From positions 248,001 to 312,000 of the forward strand of contig CANNAE010000004.1 of NCBI GenBank assembly GCA_947502505.1: a DNA stretch of 64,000 nucleotides, written 5' to 3'. The notes beneath the pieces are model-generated. The model did no database searches. It saw only the letters and a program-made list of their open reading frames with translations, and had not been told where the DNA came from. The stretch comes from an uncultured Planococcus sp. GTDB lineage: Bacteria > Bacillota > Bacilli > Bacillales_A > Planococcaceae. Below, one piece after another: positions 8,464 through 18,075 of the stretch; the stretch's first letter is position 1; every line of letters begins with the position of its first letter. Both the position numbers and the translations under genes were made by a program.

Positions 8464-10167
8464 TTATCGTTTCAAGAAATCTCTTAGCTTCTCAAGCGGC
8501 CACGTATTGACCACATTGTCTTTTTTCAGCCACGCTTTTTGGGCATGGCGAACCCCTGTAGCCATAACGTCCAGCCCTTCAGTTGCGTGGGCATCGGTGT
8601 TGATGGCAACCGGAACGCCTTTTTCCTGTGCCATGACCAGCCATTCGACGGCAAGGTCGAGGCGGTAAGGACTGGCGTTCAATTCTACGATCTTGCCGTA
8701 TTCCTTGGCCCAGTCGAGAATTTGCTCGACGTCCGGATTATAGCCATCACGTTTTCCGACGATGCGGCCTGTCGGATGCGCAATCATATGGACGTACGGA
8801 TTTTTCATCGCCGTCAAGATGCGCGCCATGATTTGCTCTCGGGGCTGCTGGAAACTTGAATGGATGCTAGCAATAACAAAATCCAATTGGGCAAGCACTT
8901 CGTCTTCAAAATCCAAACTGCCATCCGGCAAAATGTCCATTTCGGTACCGGACATCACGTCGATGCCCTCGTGGCGTTTATTCGCTTCACGTATTTTTCC
9001 ATTCTGTTCCATCAAGCGCTCGGGCGTCAAGCCGTTCGCGACTTTCAAGTAATGGGAATGATCGGTGATGACCATGTATTCGTAACCGCGCTCATGGCAG
9101 GCCTGGATCATTTCGTCGATCGAATGCGCCCCGTCTGACCAAGTCGTATGCATATGCAAATCGCCGCGGATATCATCGAGCGAGACAAGTGACGGCAATT
9201 CATCAATCCGGTCGATTTCCCGGCCATCTTCGCGCACCGTCGGGGGAATGAACGGCAAGTTGAAATGGGCGAAAAAGGCCTCTTCCGACTCAAAAGTCAA
9301 GACGGACCCGTCTTCTTGTTCCACACCGTATTCACTGATTTTCTCTTTTTTCGCTTTGGCCAGCTGGCGCATGCGGACGTTATGGTCTTTGGATCCGGTG
9401 AAATGATGCAGCGCCGTCGCAAATTCTTTAGGTGCGACGAGGCGGAAATCGACATCGACCGGCTCGACCACTTCTACGGCGACCGATACTTTCGTGTCGC
9501 CTGATGCGATCGTTTCCTTGACAGGCAGTCCAGCGAGCAGTTGCTCCTTCACTTTAGCCGGTTCGTCAGTCGCTACGATAAAATCGAGGTCTTTGCTCGT
9601 TTCTTTCGTCCGTCGGAAACTTCCGGCAACTGAAAACTCCGCAACATCGGAAATCGTCGTCAGCAAGTTTTCGATGAATGCCACGGTTTCTTCCGTTTTC
9701 CAGATCGGGTGGCGTCCCGGGTCCGTTTCAAAGTTTTCCAACTCCAATAGGATTTTCTCCTCGGATTTCGCGCCGAATCCCGGAAGTGCTTGGACACGCC
9801 CGTCGATGCAAGCTTGCTTCAAAGATTCCATTGAATCCACGCCGAGTTCCTTATAGAGCTTGGCGATTTTCTTGCCGCCAAGGCCTTGAAGTTTGAGCAT
9901 CGGCACAAGCCCTTTCGGCACTTCTTCCTGAAGCTCCTCCAGGACAGAGGATTTGCCTTCCGTGAGCAATTCCGTAATGACATCGCCCGTGCCTTTCCCG
10001 ATGCCTTTCAGCTTCGTCACGTCCTCTATTTCATCCAGGCTGCGCTGGTCGAGTTCGAGTGCTTGGGCGGCTTTCCGGAAAGCCGAAACTTTAAACGGGT
10101 TATCCCCTTTTAATTCCATATATAATGCGATATTTTCCAAAGTGCGGATAATGATTTTCTTGTTCAT
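8464..10167 (-). CDS. polX: DNA polymerase/3'-5' exonuclease PolX
   Basis: About 567 residues. The N-terminal half is a family X polymerase with helix-hairpin-helix segments ([20 protein letters not shown]) and palm residues in DLDFIVA and VDFRLV. The C-terminal PHP domain starts with [12 protein letters not shown] and supplies the 3'-5' exonuclease. The enzyme fills short gaps in base-excision repair. Start [19 protein letters not shown] matches PolX of Bacillus and has GGGAGG upstream; a Met three codons earlier is less likely. It is followed by mutS2. Confidence 0.95.
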   Translation of the reverse strand: MNKKIIIRTLENIALYMELKGDNPFKVSAFRKAAQALELDQRSLDEIEDVTKLKGIGKGTGDVITELLTEGKSSVLEELQEEVPKGLVPMLKLQGLGGKKIAKLYKELGVDSMESLKQACIDGRVQALPGFGAKSEEKILLELENFETDPGRHPIWKTEETVAFIENLLTTISDVAEFSVAGSFRRTKETSKDLDFIVATDEPAKVKEQLLAGLPVKETIASGDTKVSVAVEVVEPVDVDFRLVAPKEFATALHHFTGSKDHNVRMRQLAKAKKEKISEYGVEQEDGSVLTFESEEAFFAHFNLPFIPPTVREDGREIDRIDELPSLVSLDDIRGDLHMHTTWSDGAHSIDEMIQACHERGYEYMVITDHSHYLKVANGLTPERLMEQNGKIREANKRHEGIDVMSGTEMDILPDGSLDFEDEVLAQLDFVIASIHSSFQQPREQIMARILTAMKNPYVHMIAHPTGRIVGKRDGYNPDVEQILDWAKEYGKIVELNASPYRLDLAVEWLVMAQEKGVPVAINTDAHATEGLDVMATGVRHAQKAWLKKDNVVNTWPLEKLRDFLKR

Positions 10168-10228
10168 AAAACACAAACCTCCCTAATCGGTTCATAAAAA
10201 AACTCCCCTCGTAAGAGAGAAGTTCCTA

Positions 10229-10765
10229 CTACATATAAATATACCACCATTCTTTCACTTTCTCAGAGAAATAAGGCGTATGCTCCAGGATGGCGCGTGC
10301 GATTCCGGAGTTTTCGATTTGGTTTTGAATCACATCGATCGGCAATAGCGCAAATACGTACAAACCGATGAACAACAGGATATGCGCTTCGATCAGCCCG
10401 AGAACGGCGCCGAATACGCGGCTCAAAAATCCAAGCACCGGGATGTATTTGATGAAATCGAACATCGATGCAATCAGCGTCAGCAAAAATTTCACGGCAA
10501 AGAAGATGAGTGCGAATGCCAAGAGCTGATAAAATGTTTCGTCCAGATTCAATTGTTCGAAAGCCATCGCAAAGCGCGATGTCTCATCGACCGTTGGGTA
10601 TGGAACCCATAACACAAAGTTTTCCGATAGCGGTTTATAATAGGTGTAGGCGACAATAAGCGCGACGACAAAGCCGACCATGTGCAGAAACTGAAGCACC
10701 AGCCCTCTCTTGAAGCCCACCAGAATTCCCGCCAGAAGCAATACTAATAAGATTAAATCAAGCAT
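10229..10765 (-). CDS. CvpA family membrane protein (YshB-like)
   Basis: A 178-residue protein with membrane segments at about 2-18, 22-42, 78-100 and 113-143, typical of CvpA, the family named for colicin V production. The exact biochemical role in Firmicutes is unknown. It lies 5 bp after zapA and about 60 bp before polX, as yshB does in B. subtilis, so cotranscription with the division gene zapA is likely. Confidence 0.88.
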   Translation of the reverse strand: MLDLILLVLLLAGILVGFKRGLVLQFLHMVGFVVALIVAYTYYKPLSENFVLWVPYPTVDETSRFAMAFEQLNLDETFYQLLAFALIFFAVKFLLTLIASMFDFIKYIPVLGFLSRVFGAVLGLIEAHILLFIGLYVFALLPIDVIQNQIENSGIARAILEHTPYFSEKVKEWWYIYM

Positions 10766-10770
10766 ATCCG

Positions 10771-11031
10771 TCAGCCCTTCAAGTTATTCAATTCAATTTC
10801 CATTTGTTCTAGCTGCTCTTTCAGTTTAAGATATTCATGTGTCGCATTTACCGCAGTCAATACGGCTAGTTTCGCCTGGTCAAGCGATGGATTGGCGGCG
10901 TTGATCTCCCGCATCTTGCTATCGACCATGGAAGCGACAAGCCTCATATGGCCGGATGTCTCAGTACCAAGCATCTTATATGTATGGCCATATATATCAA
11001 CGACAGTGCGAATTTTATGCTGCTCTTGCAA
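10771..11031 (-). CDS. zapA: Cell division protein ZapA, TTG start
   Basis: ZapA binds FtsZ and bundles its filaments at the division ring. The conserved part begins [21 protein letters not shown] and ends with a coiled-coil [13 protein letters not shown]. The TTG at 11031 gives 86 residues, the family length, and has AAGGGGG about 9 nt upstream. An ATG at 11121 would add 30 residues unlike any ZapA and would overlap the divergent rnhC, so it is rejected. It heads a zapA-cvpA-polX-mutS2 transcription unit. Confidence 0.9.
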   Translation of the reverse strand: MQEQHKIRTVVDIYGHTYKMLGTETSGHMRLVASMVDSKMREINAANPSLDQAKLAVLTAVNATHEYLKLKEQLEQMEIELNNLKG

Positions 11032-11113
11032 TGCACGTTCCCCCTTTGGAATTCTATAGACCATCATAACACGAACACGAGCGGATTGTGAATCATAAGA
11101 AAGGGGACTCCCT

Positions 11114-12049
11114 ATGGCCAATAGCGTCTTAAAACTGCCGGAAGAAAGCTTGAAACGGCTGATCGAACATTACCGAAACAAGGAAATAAACACGAAGAAT
11201 CCCCATGCGCGTTTTGCCGCCAAATTGCCGGATACGATGGTTACTGTCTATTCCTCCGGCAAAGTCATGTTCCAAGGCGCCGGCGCTGAACGGGAAACAG
11301 CCAAATGGGGGGTGGCCGACAGGAGTAAAGAAAAAACATCCAAAGCAAAGGGCGATGAACTGCCACCCGATTTCGCCACACGTTCGGTGCTCGGCTCCGA
11401 TGAAACCGGGACGGGCGATTTCTTCGGGCCAATCACGGTTGCTGCCTGCTTTGTCCCGGCAAGGCAAGTCGAACTTGCCAAAGAACTCGGGGTCAAGGAT
11501 TCCAAGCAATTGACGGATGAGTATATGCGCAAAATCGCGCCCGATTTGAAAGCGGCATTCCCTCACAGCGTCTTGACCTTGTCCAACGAAAAATACAATC
11601 AAGTGCAGGCACAGGGCTGGTCGCAAGGCAAAATCAAAGCATTGCTCCACAACCAGGCGTTGAAGCATGTCTTGCGTAAGATGGCCCCCGAAAAACCGGA
11701 AGCGATTTTAATCGACCAATTCGCAGAGCGCGGCATCTACTATCGGCATATTACCCAGGAACAAGACATCGTTCGTGAAAATGTGCTTTTCTCCACGAAG
11801 GCAGAAAACCTGCATGTGTCGGTTGCCTGCGCTTCCATCATTGCGCGGGTCGCTTTCCTAGAAGAAATGGACCGGCTCAGCAAACTTGCCGGGGTAATCT
11901 TGCCAAAAGGCGCCGGGGCGATCGTCGACGAAGCCGCAGCGAAAATCTTGTTGTCCCGCGGTGAAGGATTCCTGAAAAGCATCACGAAATCCCATTTTGC
12001 CAATACGAAAAAAGCACAAACATTGGCATCGAAGAAAAAACGCACATAA
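11114..12049 (+). CDS. rnhC: Ribonuclease HIII
   Basis: A 311-residue RNase HIII that cleaves RNA in RNA-DNA hybrids. The N-terminal TBP-like substrate-binding domain covers about 1-80. The catalytic domain opens with [13 protein letters not shown] (94 onward), which supplies the first two acidic residues (D96, E97), and further acidic positions lie in [10 protein letters not shown] and ILIDQFAE. It is divergent from zapA and ends in a terminator shared with pheT, the same arrangement as in B. subtilis. Confidence 0.96.
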   Translation: MANSVLKLPEESLKRLIEHYRNKEINTKNPHARFAAKLPDTMVTVYSSGKVMFQGAGAERETAKWGVADRSKEKTSKAKGDELPPDFATRSVLGSDETGTGDFFGPITVAACFVPARQVELAKELGVKDSKQLTDEYMRKIAPDLKAAFPHSVLTLSNEKYNQVQAQGWSQGKIKALLHNQALKHVLRKMAPEKPEAILIDQFAERGIYYRHITQEQDIVRENVLFSTKAENLHVSVACASIIARVAFLEEMDRLSKLAGVILPKGAGAIVDEAAAKILLSRGEGFLKSITKSHFANTKKAQTLASKKKRT

Positions 12050-12095
12050 AAAAGCTGTCTTGAACTCATCGTGAGTTCAAGACAGCTTTTCTTTT
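12047..12095. terminator. Bidirectional terminator between rnhC and pheT
   Basis: AAAAGCTGTCTTGAACTCA (12050-12068) and its perfect complement (12072-12090) form a 19-bp stem with a 3-nt loop. A-rich and T-rich flanks allow it to work in both directions for the convergent rnhC and pheT genes. Confidence 0.93.
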
Positions 12096-14494
12096 TAGCG
12101 GAGTTCCGCTCCAGATTCTGTGAGCGCGTGGATGATTTTCTCATGCACTGCGTTTACTTCTTCATCGGTCAGTGTTTTTTCTGGATCGAAATACTTCAGC
12201 GAGAATGCTAAGGATTTCTTGCCTTCTTCCATACGTTCGCCTTCGTATAGATCGAATACGCGGACATCTTTCAATAGCTTGCCGCCCGCTTTGCGGATAA
12301 CGCCTTCTATCGTCTGGGCTTCCACAATCTTGGACAATACCAAAGCCACATCGCGTGAAATCGTCGGGTAGCGTGACACTTGGGTATAGACGAGTGCTTC
12401 CGTTTCGCGCGCCAGCAAAGTTTCCAAATTCAATTCCACGACAATGGTTTCTTTCAAATCACGCTTTTTCTGCTCGGACGGGTGCAATGCGCCGATGACG
12501 CCGATGCGCTTGCCGTCGAGTAAAATGAAAGCCGTTCTGCCAGGATGCAATCCATCCATTTCTCCGCGTTCAAATGACAGTTCAAGGCCCAGCTTGTCCG
12601 CCAGCCCTTCCACAATTCCTTTGGCTACGAAAAAGTCGACAGCTTTCTTTTCGCCCTGCCAGCTATGGTCGATCCACAGCCCAGTCATGACGATTGCTAA
12701 ATGCTCTTGTTCATCGAGCAATTCATCCTGCCCTTTCAAGAACACGGCCCCCGTTTCATACAAGGCCGCCGAATCGGTGCGGCGTGCCGTATTATAGGAC
12801 AAGGACTCGAGCAGATGCGGCAGTAAGCTTTGGCGAAGGATGCTGCGCTCTTCACTCATCGGCATCAACAGGCGAGTCGTTTCTGTCGGCTCGAGCGCAA
12901 ATTGGGTCGCGGCTGCTTCCGAGGTCAAAGAATACGTCGTCGCCTGCAATAAGCCAGCGCCTTCTAGGAAGTGTCGTGCGATGCGGCGTTTCGCCTGGTA
13001 AGGGCTCAAGCCGCCAGATGTCGCATCAGTGCGCGGCAAGGTTGCCGGAATCTCGTCATACCCGTAAAGGCGCGCGATTTCTTCTACTACATCTTCTTCA
13101 ATTTGGATGTCCTGGCGACGCGTCGGCACTTCGATGATCAATTGATTATTGGCCGCTTCCGTCTTAAATTTCAAACGGCTGAGGATGTCGAGCATGTCCT
13201 CAAGGCGGATCTTCATGCCGAGGCGGCTATTGATGAAGTCAGGTGAAACTTTGACAATGCGCTCTTGTTTATCGAGATGGTCTGAGACGAGCGAACCTGC
13301 GAGCACTTCGCCGCCTGCAAGTTGTGCCAGCAATTGTGCAGCACGCTCTGCAGCTGGAATGACGCGGTTCGGGTCAACGCCTTTTTCAAAACGCGAGCTT
13401 GCATCGCTTCTTAAGTTATGGTCTTTCGACGTGCGGCGGACAGAATCAGCAGCAAAATAAGCAGACTCAATGACAACCGTGGTCGTCTCATCGCTCACTT
13501 CTGAATTTGCGCCGCCCATGACGCCTGCAAGCGCTACTGGGTCTGTGCCGTTAGTGATAACCAATTGATGGGCAGATAAAGTGCGTTCCGTGTCATCAAG
13601 CGTTGTGATTTTTTCGCCTTCTTTTGCCTGGCGTACCGTAATATTACCGGAGCCGAGGGAATCGTAATCAAAAGCGTGAAGCGGCTGGCCGTATTCCATC
13701 AAAACATAGTTCGTCACGTCGACTACATTGTTATGCGGGCGGACGCCTGCTGCCATCAATCGTTGCTGCAGCCATAGCGGCGATTCCTTCACTTGGATAT
13801 TGCGCACGACTTTCGCGACATAAAGCGGATTCGCTTCAGGCGCGTCCACTTCGAGCGATAGCAAGCTTTCCGCACGCTCCGCTGCTTCTGGGTAATCAAT
13901 TTCCGGCAAGCGAACGTCTTCTTCCAAAATCGCGCCCACTTCATAAGCGACACCGAGCATGCTCATAGCGTCTGCACGGTTCGGCGTGAGGCCTAGTTCG
14001 AGGACCGTATCGTCCAAGTCCAAATAGGACAGGACATCCGTGCCAGGCTCTGCTTGTTCAGGCAAGACATAAATGCCTTCTGCATAGCTTTTCGGAACCA
14101 GTTTCGATTCGATGCCGAGTTCTTGAAGCGAGCAAATCATGCCGTTTGACACTTCTCCGCGCAACTTCGCTTTCTTGATCTTCATGCCGCCTGGAAGTTT
14201 TGCGCCCGGACGCGCTACGATAACCGATTGCCCTTTAGCGATGTTCGGTGCGCCGCAGATGATCTGGTCGATTTCCCCGCCTCCGACATCCACTTGGCAA
14301 ATCGAAAGTTTATCCGCTTCTGGATGCTTCACGCATTCCGTCACATAACCGACGACCAAATTGGCCAGTCCTTCTGAACGGTCGATCACGGCGTCAACTT
14401 CGATTCCTGCACGGGTAATTTTCTCCCCGAGTTCTGCAGGGGGTAATTCTTGTGTATTCACATATTCTTTTAACCATTTTGTCGATACTAACAT
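12095..14494 (-). CDS. pheT: Phenylalanyl-tRNA synthetase, beta subunit
   Basis: A 799-residue beta subunit of the alpha2-beta2 PheRS. It has the N-terminal EMAP/OB tRNA-binding domain (about 40-150), the B3/B4 editing domain around 215-400, the B5 domain with ARLYGYDEIPATLP, and a C-terminal ferredoxin-like anticodon-binding domain near 705-798 (SRYPTISRDVAL). It follows pheS by 12 bp. Expression is set by the T-box upstream of pheS. Confidence 0.97.
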   Translation of the reverse strand: MLVSTKWLKEYVNTQELPPAELGEKITRAGIEVDAVIDRSEGLANLVVGYVTECVKHPEADKLSICQVDVGGGEIDQIICGAPNIAKGQSVIVARPGAKLPGGMKIKKAKLRGEVSNGMICSLQELGIESKLVPKSYAEGIYVLPEQAEPGTDVLSYLDLDDTVLELGLTPNRADAMSMLGVAYEVGAILEEDVRLPEIDYPEAAERAESLLSLEVDAPEANPLYVAKVVRNIQVKESPLWLQQRLMAAGVRPHNNVVDVTNYVLMEYGQPLHAFDYDSLGSGNITVRQAKEGEKITTLDDTERTLSAHQLVITNGTDPVALAGVMGGANSEVSDETTTVVIESAYFAADSVRRTSKDHNLRSDASSRFEKGVDPNRVIPAAERAAQLLAQLAGGEVLAGSLVSDHLDKQERIVKVSPDFINSRLGMKIRLEDMLDILSRLKFKTEAANNQLIIEVPTRRQDIQIEEDVVEEIARLYGYDEIPATLPRTDATSGGLSPYQAKRRIARHFLEGAGLLQATTYSLTSEAAATQFALEPTETTRLLMPMSEERSILRQSLLPHLLESLSYNTARRTDSAALYETGAVFLKGQDELLDEQEHLAIVMTGLWIDHSWQGEKKAVDFFVAKGIVEGLADKLGLELSFERGEMDGLHPGRTAFILLDGKRIGVIGALHPSEQKKRDLKETIVVELNLETLLARETEALVYTQVSRYPTISRDVALVLSKIVEAQTIEGVIRKAGGKLLKDVRVFDLYEGERMEEGKKSLAFSLKYFDPEKTLTDEEVNAVHEKIIHALTESGAELR

Positions 14495-14506
14495 GAAAGT
14501 TCCTCC

Positions 14507-15544
14507 TTAAAGTTCCGTCCGTTGAAATTGCGTCAAGAAACGCACGTCGTTCGTGTAGAAATGGCGGATGTCCTCGATGCCGTATTTCAGCATCGCAATG
14601 CGTTCCGGCCCCATGCCGAAAGCGAATCCTGTCAGGCGCTTCGAATCATAACCGGCCATTTCCAGCACGTTCGGGTGCACCATTCCAGCACCGAGAATTT
14701 CGATCCAACCGGTTTTTTTGCAGACATTGCAGCCAGATCCGCCGCATTTGAAGCAAGAAATGTCCATTTCAACGGAAGGCTCAGTGAATGGGAAGAAGCT
14801 CGGGCGCAAGCGGATTTCGCGTTCTTCGCCGAACATTTTCTTCGCAAAAACCGACAAGGTCCCTTTCAAATCGCTCATGCGGATGTCTTCGCCGACAACC
14901 AGCCCTTCGATTTGCGTGAATTGATGAGAATGCGTCGCGTCATCATTATCCCGGCGGTATACTTTGCCTGGGCAGATGATCTTGATCGGCTCTCCGCCTT
15001 TTGCTTCCATCGTGCGCGCCTGCACCGGTGAAGTGTGCGTGCGCAGCAAAATATCTTCTGTTATATAGAAGGAATCCTGCATATCGCGTGCCGGATGGCC
15101 TTTTGGCAAATTAAGCGCTTCGAAATTATAATAATCCTTCTCCACTTCCGGCCCTTCTGCGATTTCATAGCCCATCGACAAAAACAAGTCTTCGATTTCT
15201 TCGACGACACGCGTCAAAGGATGGGGATTGCCTGCTTTTGCCGGACGGCCTGGCAGGGAAATATCGATCGTTTCACTTTGCAATTTCTCATTGATGGCCT
15301 GCTCTTCGAGAATGACCATGTGCGCATCGAGTGATTCTGTCACTTCCGCACGCACTTCGTTTGCGAGCGCCCCCATTTTCGGGCGTTCTTCTGCCGGCAA
15401 TTTGCCCATGCCTTTCAAGACATCGGTGATTGGCCCTTTCTTCCCTAAATAAGCTACGCGCACGTCCGTCAATTCCTTGACCGTTTGCGCTGCCTGGATT
15501 TTCCCTAAAGCTTCGTTTTTCAATTCCTGCAATCTTGCTTCCAT
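14507..15544 (-). CDS. pheS: Phenylalanyl-tRNA synthetase, alpha subunit
   Basis: A catalytic subunit of 345 residues with the class II fold. An N-terminal coiled coil is followed by the core with [20 protein letters not shown], the [10 protein letters not shown] stretch and the C-terminal motif 3 [14 protein letters not shown]. The start [12 protein letters not shown] is chosen because GGAGGAGAG lies just upstream; the longer open frame reads back into the T-box terminator. A cysteine-rich insert [16 protein letters not shown] is present, as in many Gram-positive PheS. Confidence 0.97.
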   Translation of the reverse strand: MEARLQELKNEALGKIQAAQTVKELTDVRVAYLGKKGPITDVLKGMGKLPAEERPKMGALANEVRAEVTESLDAHMVILEEQAINEKLQSETIDISLPGRPAKAGNPHPLTRVVEEIEDLFLSMGYEIAEGPEVEKDYYNFEALNLPKGHPARDMQDSFYITEDILLRTHTSPVQARTMEAKGGEPIKIICPGKVYRRDNDDATHSHQFTQIEGLVVGEDIRMSDLKGTLSVFAKKMFGEEREIRLRPSFFPFTEPSVEMDISCFKCGGSGCNVCKKTGWIEILGAGMVHPNVLEMAGYDSKRLTGFAFGMGPERIAMLKYGIEDIRHFYTNDVRFLTQFQRTEL

Positions 15545-15565
15545 TTTCTCTCCTCCTTGAACATA

Positions 15566-15826
15566 AAAAAGCCCCGCCCCAAAAAGGGACGAGGCATTGA
15601 TTCGCGGTACCACCCTAGTTATCGCACATTGGCGATCACTCCATTGAATAACGGCTCATCACCGGCCAAACTTTACGGCACTCGGCCGGTCCCCGTCTGG
15701 CAGCTCGCGGGGTGAACTTCCGAAGTTCCTGCATATCCGCGCTTTCAGTCGAGGGCGGACTTCCTTGGATGCAGGGGGACTACGTACTTTTCCCGGTCAA
15801 CGCTTGTTTATTTCTCTTCTATTATA
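15566..15826 (-). ncRNA. T-box leader of pheST
   Basis: The minus strand between the promoter and pheS holds a T-box riboswitch. The T-box core AGGGTGGTACCGCG is at 15603-15616; its TGGT can pair with the ACCA end of uncharged tRNA-Phe. It is followed by a terminator hairpin with a T run (15566-15596), using CCTCGTCCC and GGGGCGGGG. Stem I occupies roughly 15660-15800. A TTC triplet followed by A around 15713 is a candidate phenylalanine specifier, but a second TTC lies close by and I could not fold the RNA. Uncharged tRNA-Phe would favour read-through. Confidence 0.9.
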
Positions 15827-15849
15827 ATGAACTTTCACCGGTTAATCAA
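15821..15849 (-). promoter_or_regulatory. pheST promoter
   Basis: Minus strand TTGATT (15844-15849), 17-bp spacer, TATAAT (15821-15826). The -35 element overlaps the last codons of the upstream methyltransferase gene, so pheST has its own start although the genes are close. Confidence 0.8.
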
Positions 15850-16619
15850 ACACCAGTTTTAGGAACGAGCGTATACAAGAGGATGCCCGTCGCTACAGCC
15901 ACATTCAAGGATTCTGCTGGGCCATAAAGCGGCACCATCAAATTCTGATCGGCCTGTTCCAATAGCTGGGGCTCGACGCCGCTTCCTTCGTTGCCCACGA
16001 TGAGCGCAAAACTTTCTTTCGACTCCGCTTCGTACATCGGCACCGATTGGTAAAGCGCCGTGCCATAAACCGGGATAGCGCGGCCTTTCAAGCGTTCAAC
16101 CCAGTCGAACAAATCGCCTTTGACGATCGGCACTTGGAAATGTGCGCCTTGCGCTGAACGGACTGTTTTCGGGTTGTATGCATCCGCCGAGCCTTTTCCG
16201 AGCACAACAGCGTCAATTCCGGCAGCTGCCGCGGTACGGATCATCGTCCCGACATTGCCAGGGTCCTGCACGGCGTCAATCAAGAGCAGTGTCTGCCATT
16301 GCTCTTGCAAGGTTTCATCGTACTCGGGCTGGCTGCAATGGGCAAAGATGCCTTGCGTATGCTCAGTTTCCGCAATTTCTTTTGCGATCTGTGCCGGCAC
16401 GACATAAAGTTCAAGGCCTTCGATATCCCAAGCGTCCGGAATATCCGTCCCTTCCCGGACAATCAAGCCTTTGATATCGCCTTTCTTATTCAACGCCTCT
16501 TCCGTCAAGTGAAAGCCTTCGATGAGGAATTCCCCGAATTTATCGCGCTCTTTCCGGGTCGTGCTCAGTTTCTTCCAATGTTTGACGAGCGAGTTCTGCA
16601 ATGATTCAATTCGTTTCAT
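15846..16619 (-). CDS. SpoU/TrmH-family RNA methyltransferase (YsgA-like)
   Basis: A 257-residue 2'-O-ribose RNA methyltransferase. An N-terminal substrate-binding domain (about 1-95) precedes the SPOUT knot domain with the family motifs DAVQDPGNVGTMIRTA, LIVGNEGSGV and VPLYGPAESLNVAVATGILLY. The last motif forms the S-adenosylmethionine site. The rRNA or tRNA target cannot be read from sequence. It lies directly upstream of the pheST promoter, as ysgA does in B. subtilis. Confidence 0.9.
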   Translation of the reverse strand: MKRIESLQNSLVKHWKKLSTTRKERDKFGEFLIEGFHLTEEALNKKGDIKGLIVREGTDIPDAWDIEGLELYVVPAQIAKEIAETEHTQGIFAHCSQPEYDETLQEQWQTLLLIDAVQDPGNVGTMIRTAAAAGIDAVVLGKGSADAYNPKTVRSAQGAHFQVPIVKGDLFDWVERLKGRAIPVYGTALYQSVPMYEAESKESFALIVGNEGSGVEPQLLEQADQNLMVPLYGPAESLNVAVATGILLYTLVPKTGV

Positions 16620-16671
16620 TATATGTCACCACTTTTTCAAAAGAATAGCTTCAGTATAGCATAGGCCACAT

Positions 16672-17115
16672 TTACGCAGTAAAGAAATCAAAGCCAAGCG
16701 CCGTCAAAATCCCGAAAGCGAGCGTCCACACCCCGATGCTGATAATCATCCACACGGTCGTGTTGCGCTTCGTCGCCCCTAAGGTCATGCCGATAAAAGC
16801 AGCGATATGTGTACCGATCAAGATCGGGCCTAAAAGCGACAGCCCTGGCAGCCCGTATTTGTTCCAAATGCGCACGGCCCGATCGTTTTTCTTTGAGGGC
16901 TCTTTGCCTTTCTTTTGCTGGCGCTTATCGTACCAGATACGGAATTTATCAAATCCGATAATGAGCAGCATGACCGTCAGCATATTGCCGGCAAACGCCG
17001 TGATCATGACCCAGGCCGGCGACAAACCCCAGACGATGCCAAGCGGGATGACGAGTGCGATTTCGAACCACGGGATCGCCGCACCGAGGAATATTAATGC
17101 GTATTCATAAATCAT
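16672..17115 (-). CDS. Putative small multidrug export protein (COG2426 type)
   Basis: A 147-residue membrane protein with segments at about 3-30, 33-54, 87-115 and 120-142. The motif GLPGLSLLGPILIGTHIAAFIGMTLG in the middle is typical of the Sm_multidrug_ex (PF06695) family, whose substrates are unknown despite the name. Its ATG overlaps the TGA of the preceding membrane gene (ATGA), so the two are translationally coupled. It is the last gene of a three-gene unit led by an XRE regulator. Confidence 0.78.
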   Translation of the reverse strand: MIYEYALIFLGAAIPWFEIALVIPLGIVWGLSPAWVMITAFAGNMLTVMLLIIGFDKFRIWYDKRQQKKGKEPSKKNDRAVRIWNKYGLPGLSLLGPILIGTHIAAFIGMTLGATKRNTTVWMIISIGVWTLAFGILTALGFDFFTA

Positions 17116-17606
17116 TCAGCCGCCTCCTTCAGATGCCTGCGCATTTCCAGATAATAAATCAGGTTCTGTCCGAATGCGACCGCAAGGATTCCCCAGACAA
17201 TGAAAAGTCTTGGGACCGGGAAAAGCATGACGATCAATGCGAAGAACGGCAATGTCCAGGTGATGAATGTATACACTTTCTGCACCGCTTTTCTTGTGAT
17301 GAAGGTCATCCCTTCGTCTTGTTCCATGTATTCAGGAGGCCGCAATGAAAATGGAGAAATTTTCTTATCCGGATTTTTCCGGTTGTATGAGCCTAAGGCA
17401 ATCAAATAAATTGTGATCAAAACCAAATAAGCAACCAGCGCCGCGAACAGCACGAACCCTTCCACCGCTTGCGCTTCGATGCTCAAGCTTGAGTCCGTCT
17501 TCGTGACATTGACGAAGCTTGAAGTGAACCCGACCGCCATCATTGCCAATAACAAGATAAATGCCATATTCCAAAGCGGGTACGTCATGCGAAAATCCTG
17601 TTTCAT
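17112..17606 (-). CDS. Four-helix membrane protein of unknown function
   Basis: A 164-residue protein starting MKQDFRMTYPLWNMAF. Membrane segments lie near 9-28, 43-65, 105-122 and 126-148, with a hydrophilic loop between the second and third (SYNRKNPDKKISPFSLRPP). GGAGGAG just upstream lies inside the end of the XRE gene, so the start at 17606 is well placed. Small XRE regulators paired with a membrane protein like this one are common in Firmicutes. No catalytic motif is visible and I do not name a function. Confidence 0.72.
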   Translation of the reverse strand: MKQDFRMTYPLWNMAFILLLAMMAVGFTSSFVNVTKTDSSLSIEAQAVEGFVLFAALVAYLVLITIYLIALGSYNRKNPDKKISPFSLRPPEYMEQDEGMTFITRKAVQKVYTFITWTLPFFALIVMLFPVPRLFIVWGILAVAFGQNLIYYLEMRRHLKEAAE

Positions 17607-17608
17607 CT

Positions 17609-17818
17609 TTACTCCTCCTCCAGCCAAAATAAGTCGCCTACTTCTACCTGCAAGGCTTGTGCGAGCTTTAATGCTAAGGTGATCGACGGTGAAAATTCAC
17701 CTTTCTCGATAAACGCAATGGTTTGCCTTGTCACATCCACTTTTTTGCCCAGCTCGCTCTGTGTATAACCATAGCGCGCCCGTAGCTCTTTCACCCGGTT
17801 CCTCAGCATCCGCCTCAT
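17609..17818 (-). CDS. XRE-family transcriptional regulator (short)
   Basis: A 69-residue protein that is nearly only a Cro/CI helix-turn-helix: RVKELRARYGYTQSELGKKV then DVTRQTIAFIEKGEFSPSIT. It resembles the short XRE regulators that control an adjacent membrane protein. It overlaps the ribosome site of the downstream membrane gene, so the three genes 17818-16672 form one operon. A 12-bp palindrome upstream may be its own operator. Confidence 0.85.
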   Translation of the reverse strand: MRRMLRNRVKELRARYGYTQSELGKKVDVTRQTIAFIEKGEFSPSITLALKLAQALQVEVGDLFWLEEE

Positions 17819-17850
17819 CCTTCCTTTTAAAATGTTAGGTTTATATTACA

Positions 17851-17862
17851 TAATGTACATTA
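17851..17862 (-). promoter_or_regulatory. Candidate operator of the XRE operon
   Basis: TAATGTACATTA is a perfect 12-bp palindrome 33 bp upstream of the XRE start codon, in an AT-rich stretch with related pieces (TTACAT, ACATTA) around it. Position and symmetry suit autoregulation by a dimeric XRE protein. This is inference from position only. Confidence 0.45.
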
Positions 17863-17927
17863 AACTTAACATTACATCAAGTGAAGCCAAAGTAGAAGCA
17901 ATTATTTAATTGGGGAGTTTGGACATG

Positions 17928-18042
17928 TTTGCGGAATAAGGATGATTGTTTGCGGAATGTATTAGGTTATTTGCGAAATTCGTTAAGTTATTTGTGGAAT
18001 GCTATTCTTTTTTTGCGGAATACATCGGTTTATTTGCAAGAA
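17928..18042 (+). repeat. Array 1: six TTTGCGGAAT motifs at an exact 21-bp period
   Basis: Copies start at 17928, 17949, 17970, 17991, 18012 and 18033, each exactly 21 bp from the last. They read TTTGCGGAAT, TTTGCGGAAT, TTTGCGAAAT, TTTGTGGAAT, TTTGCGGAAT and TTTGCAAGAA. The 11 bp between motifs are unrelated to each other. The stretch lies between the XRE promoter region and the 3' end of the NERD gene. Read in one frame it would give a Leu-Arg-Asn heptad pattern, but there is no ribosome site, and the sister array contains a stop in the same frame, so the repeat looks DNA-based. I do not recognise the family. Confidence 0.9.
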
Positions 18043-18043
18043 C

Positions 18044-18075
18044 CACAAAAAGCTTCTCGCAGTTCGCGAAAAGCT
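18044..18075 (-). terminator. Terminator of the NERD gene
   Basis: Minus strand AGCTTTTCGC (18066-18075) pairs with GCGAGAAGCT (18051-18060) across a 5-nt loop and is followed by TTTTTG. It overlaps the stop codon of the NERD gene. Confidence 0.75.

Noticed and set aside
15566..15826. tRNA-like cloverleaf upstream of pheS
   Set aside because: The hairpins with the AGGGTGGTACCGCG core and a following terminator are a T-box leader, not a tRNA gene.
17928..18042. DnaA-box cluster or plasmid-type iterons as an origin
   Set aside because: The motif does not resemble TTATCCACA, and no initiator or partition gene is nearby. A different binding protein remains possible.
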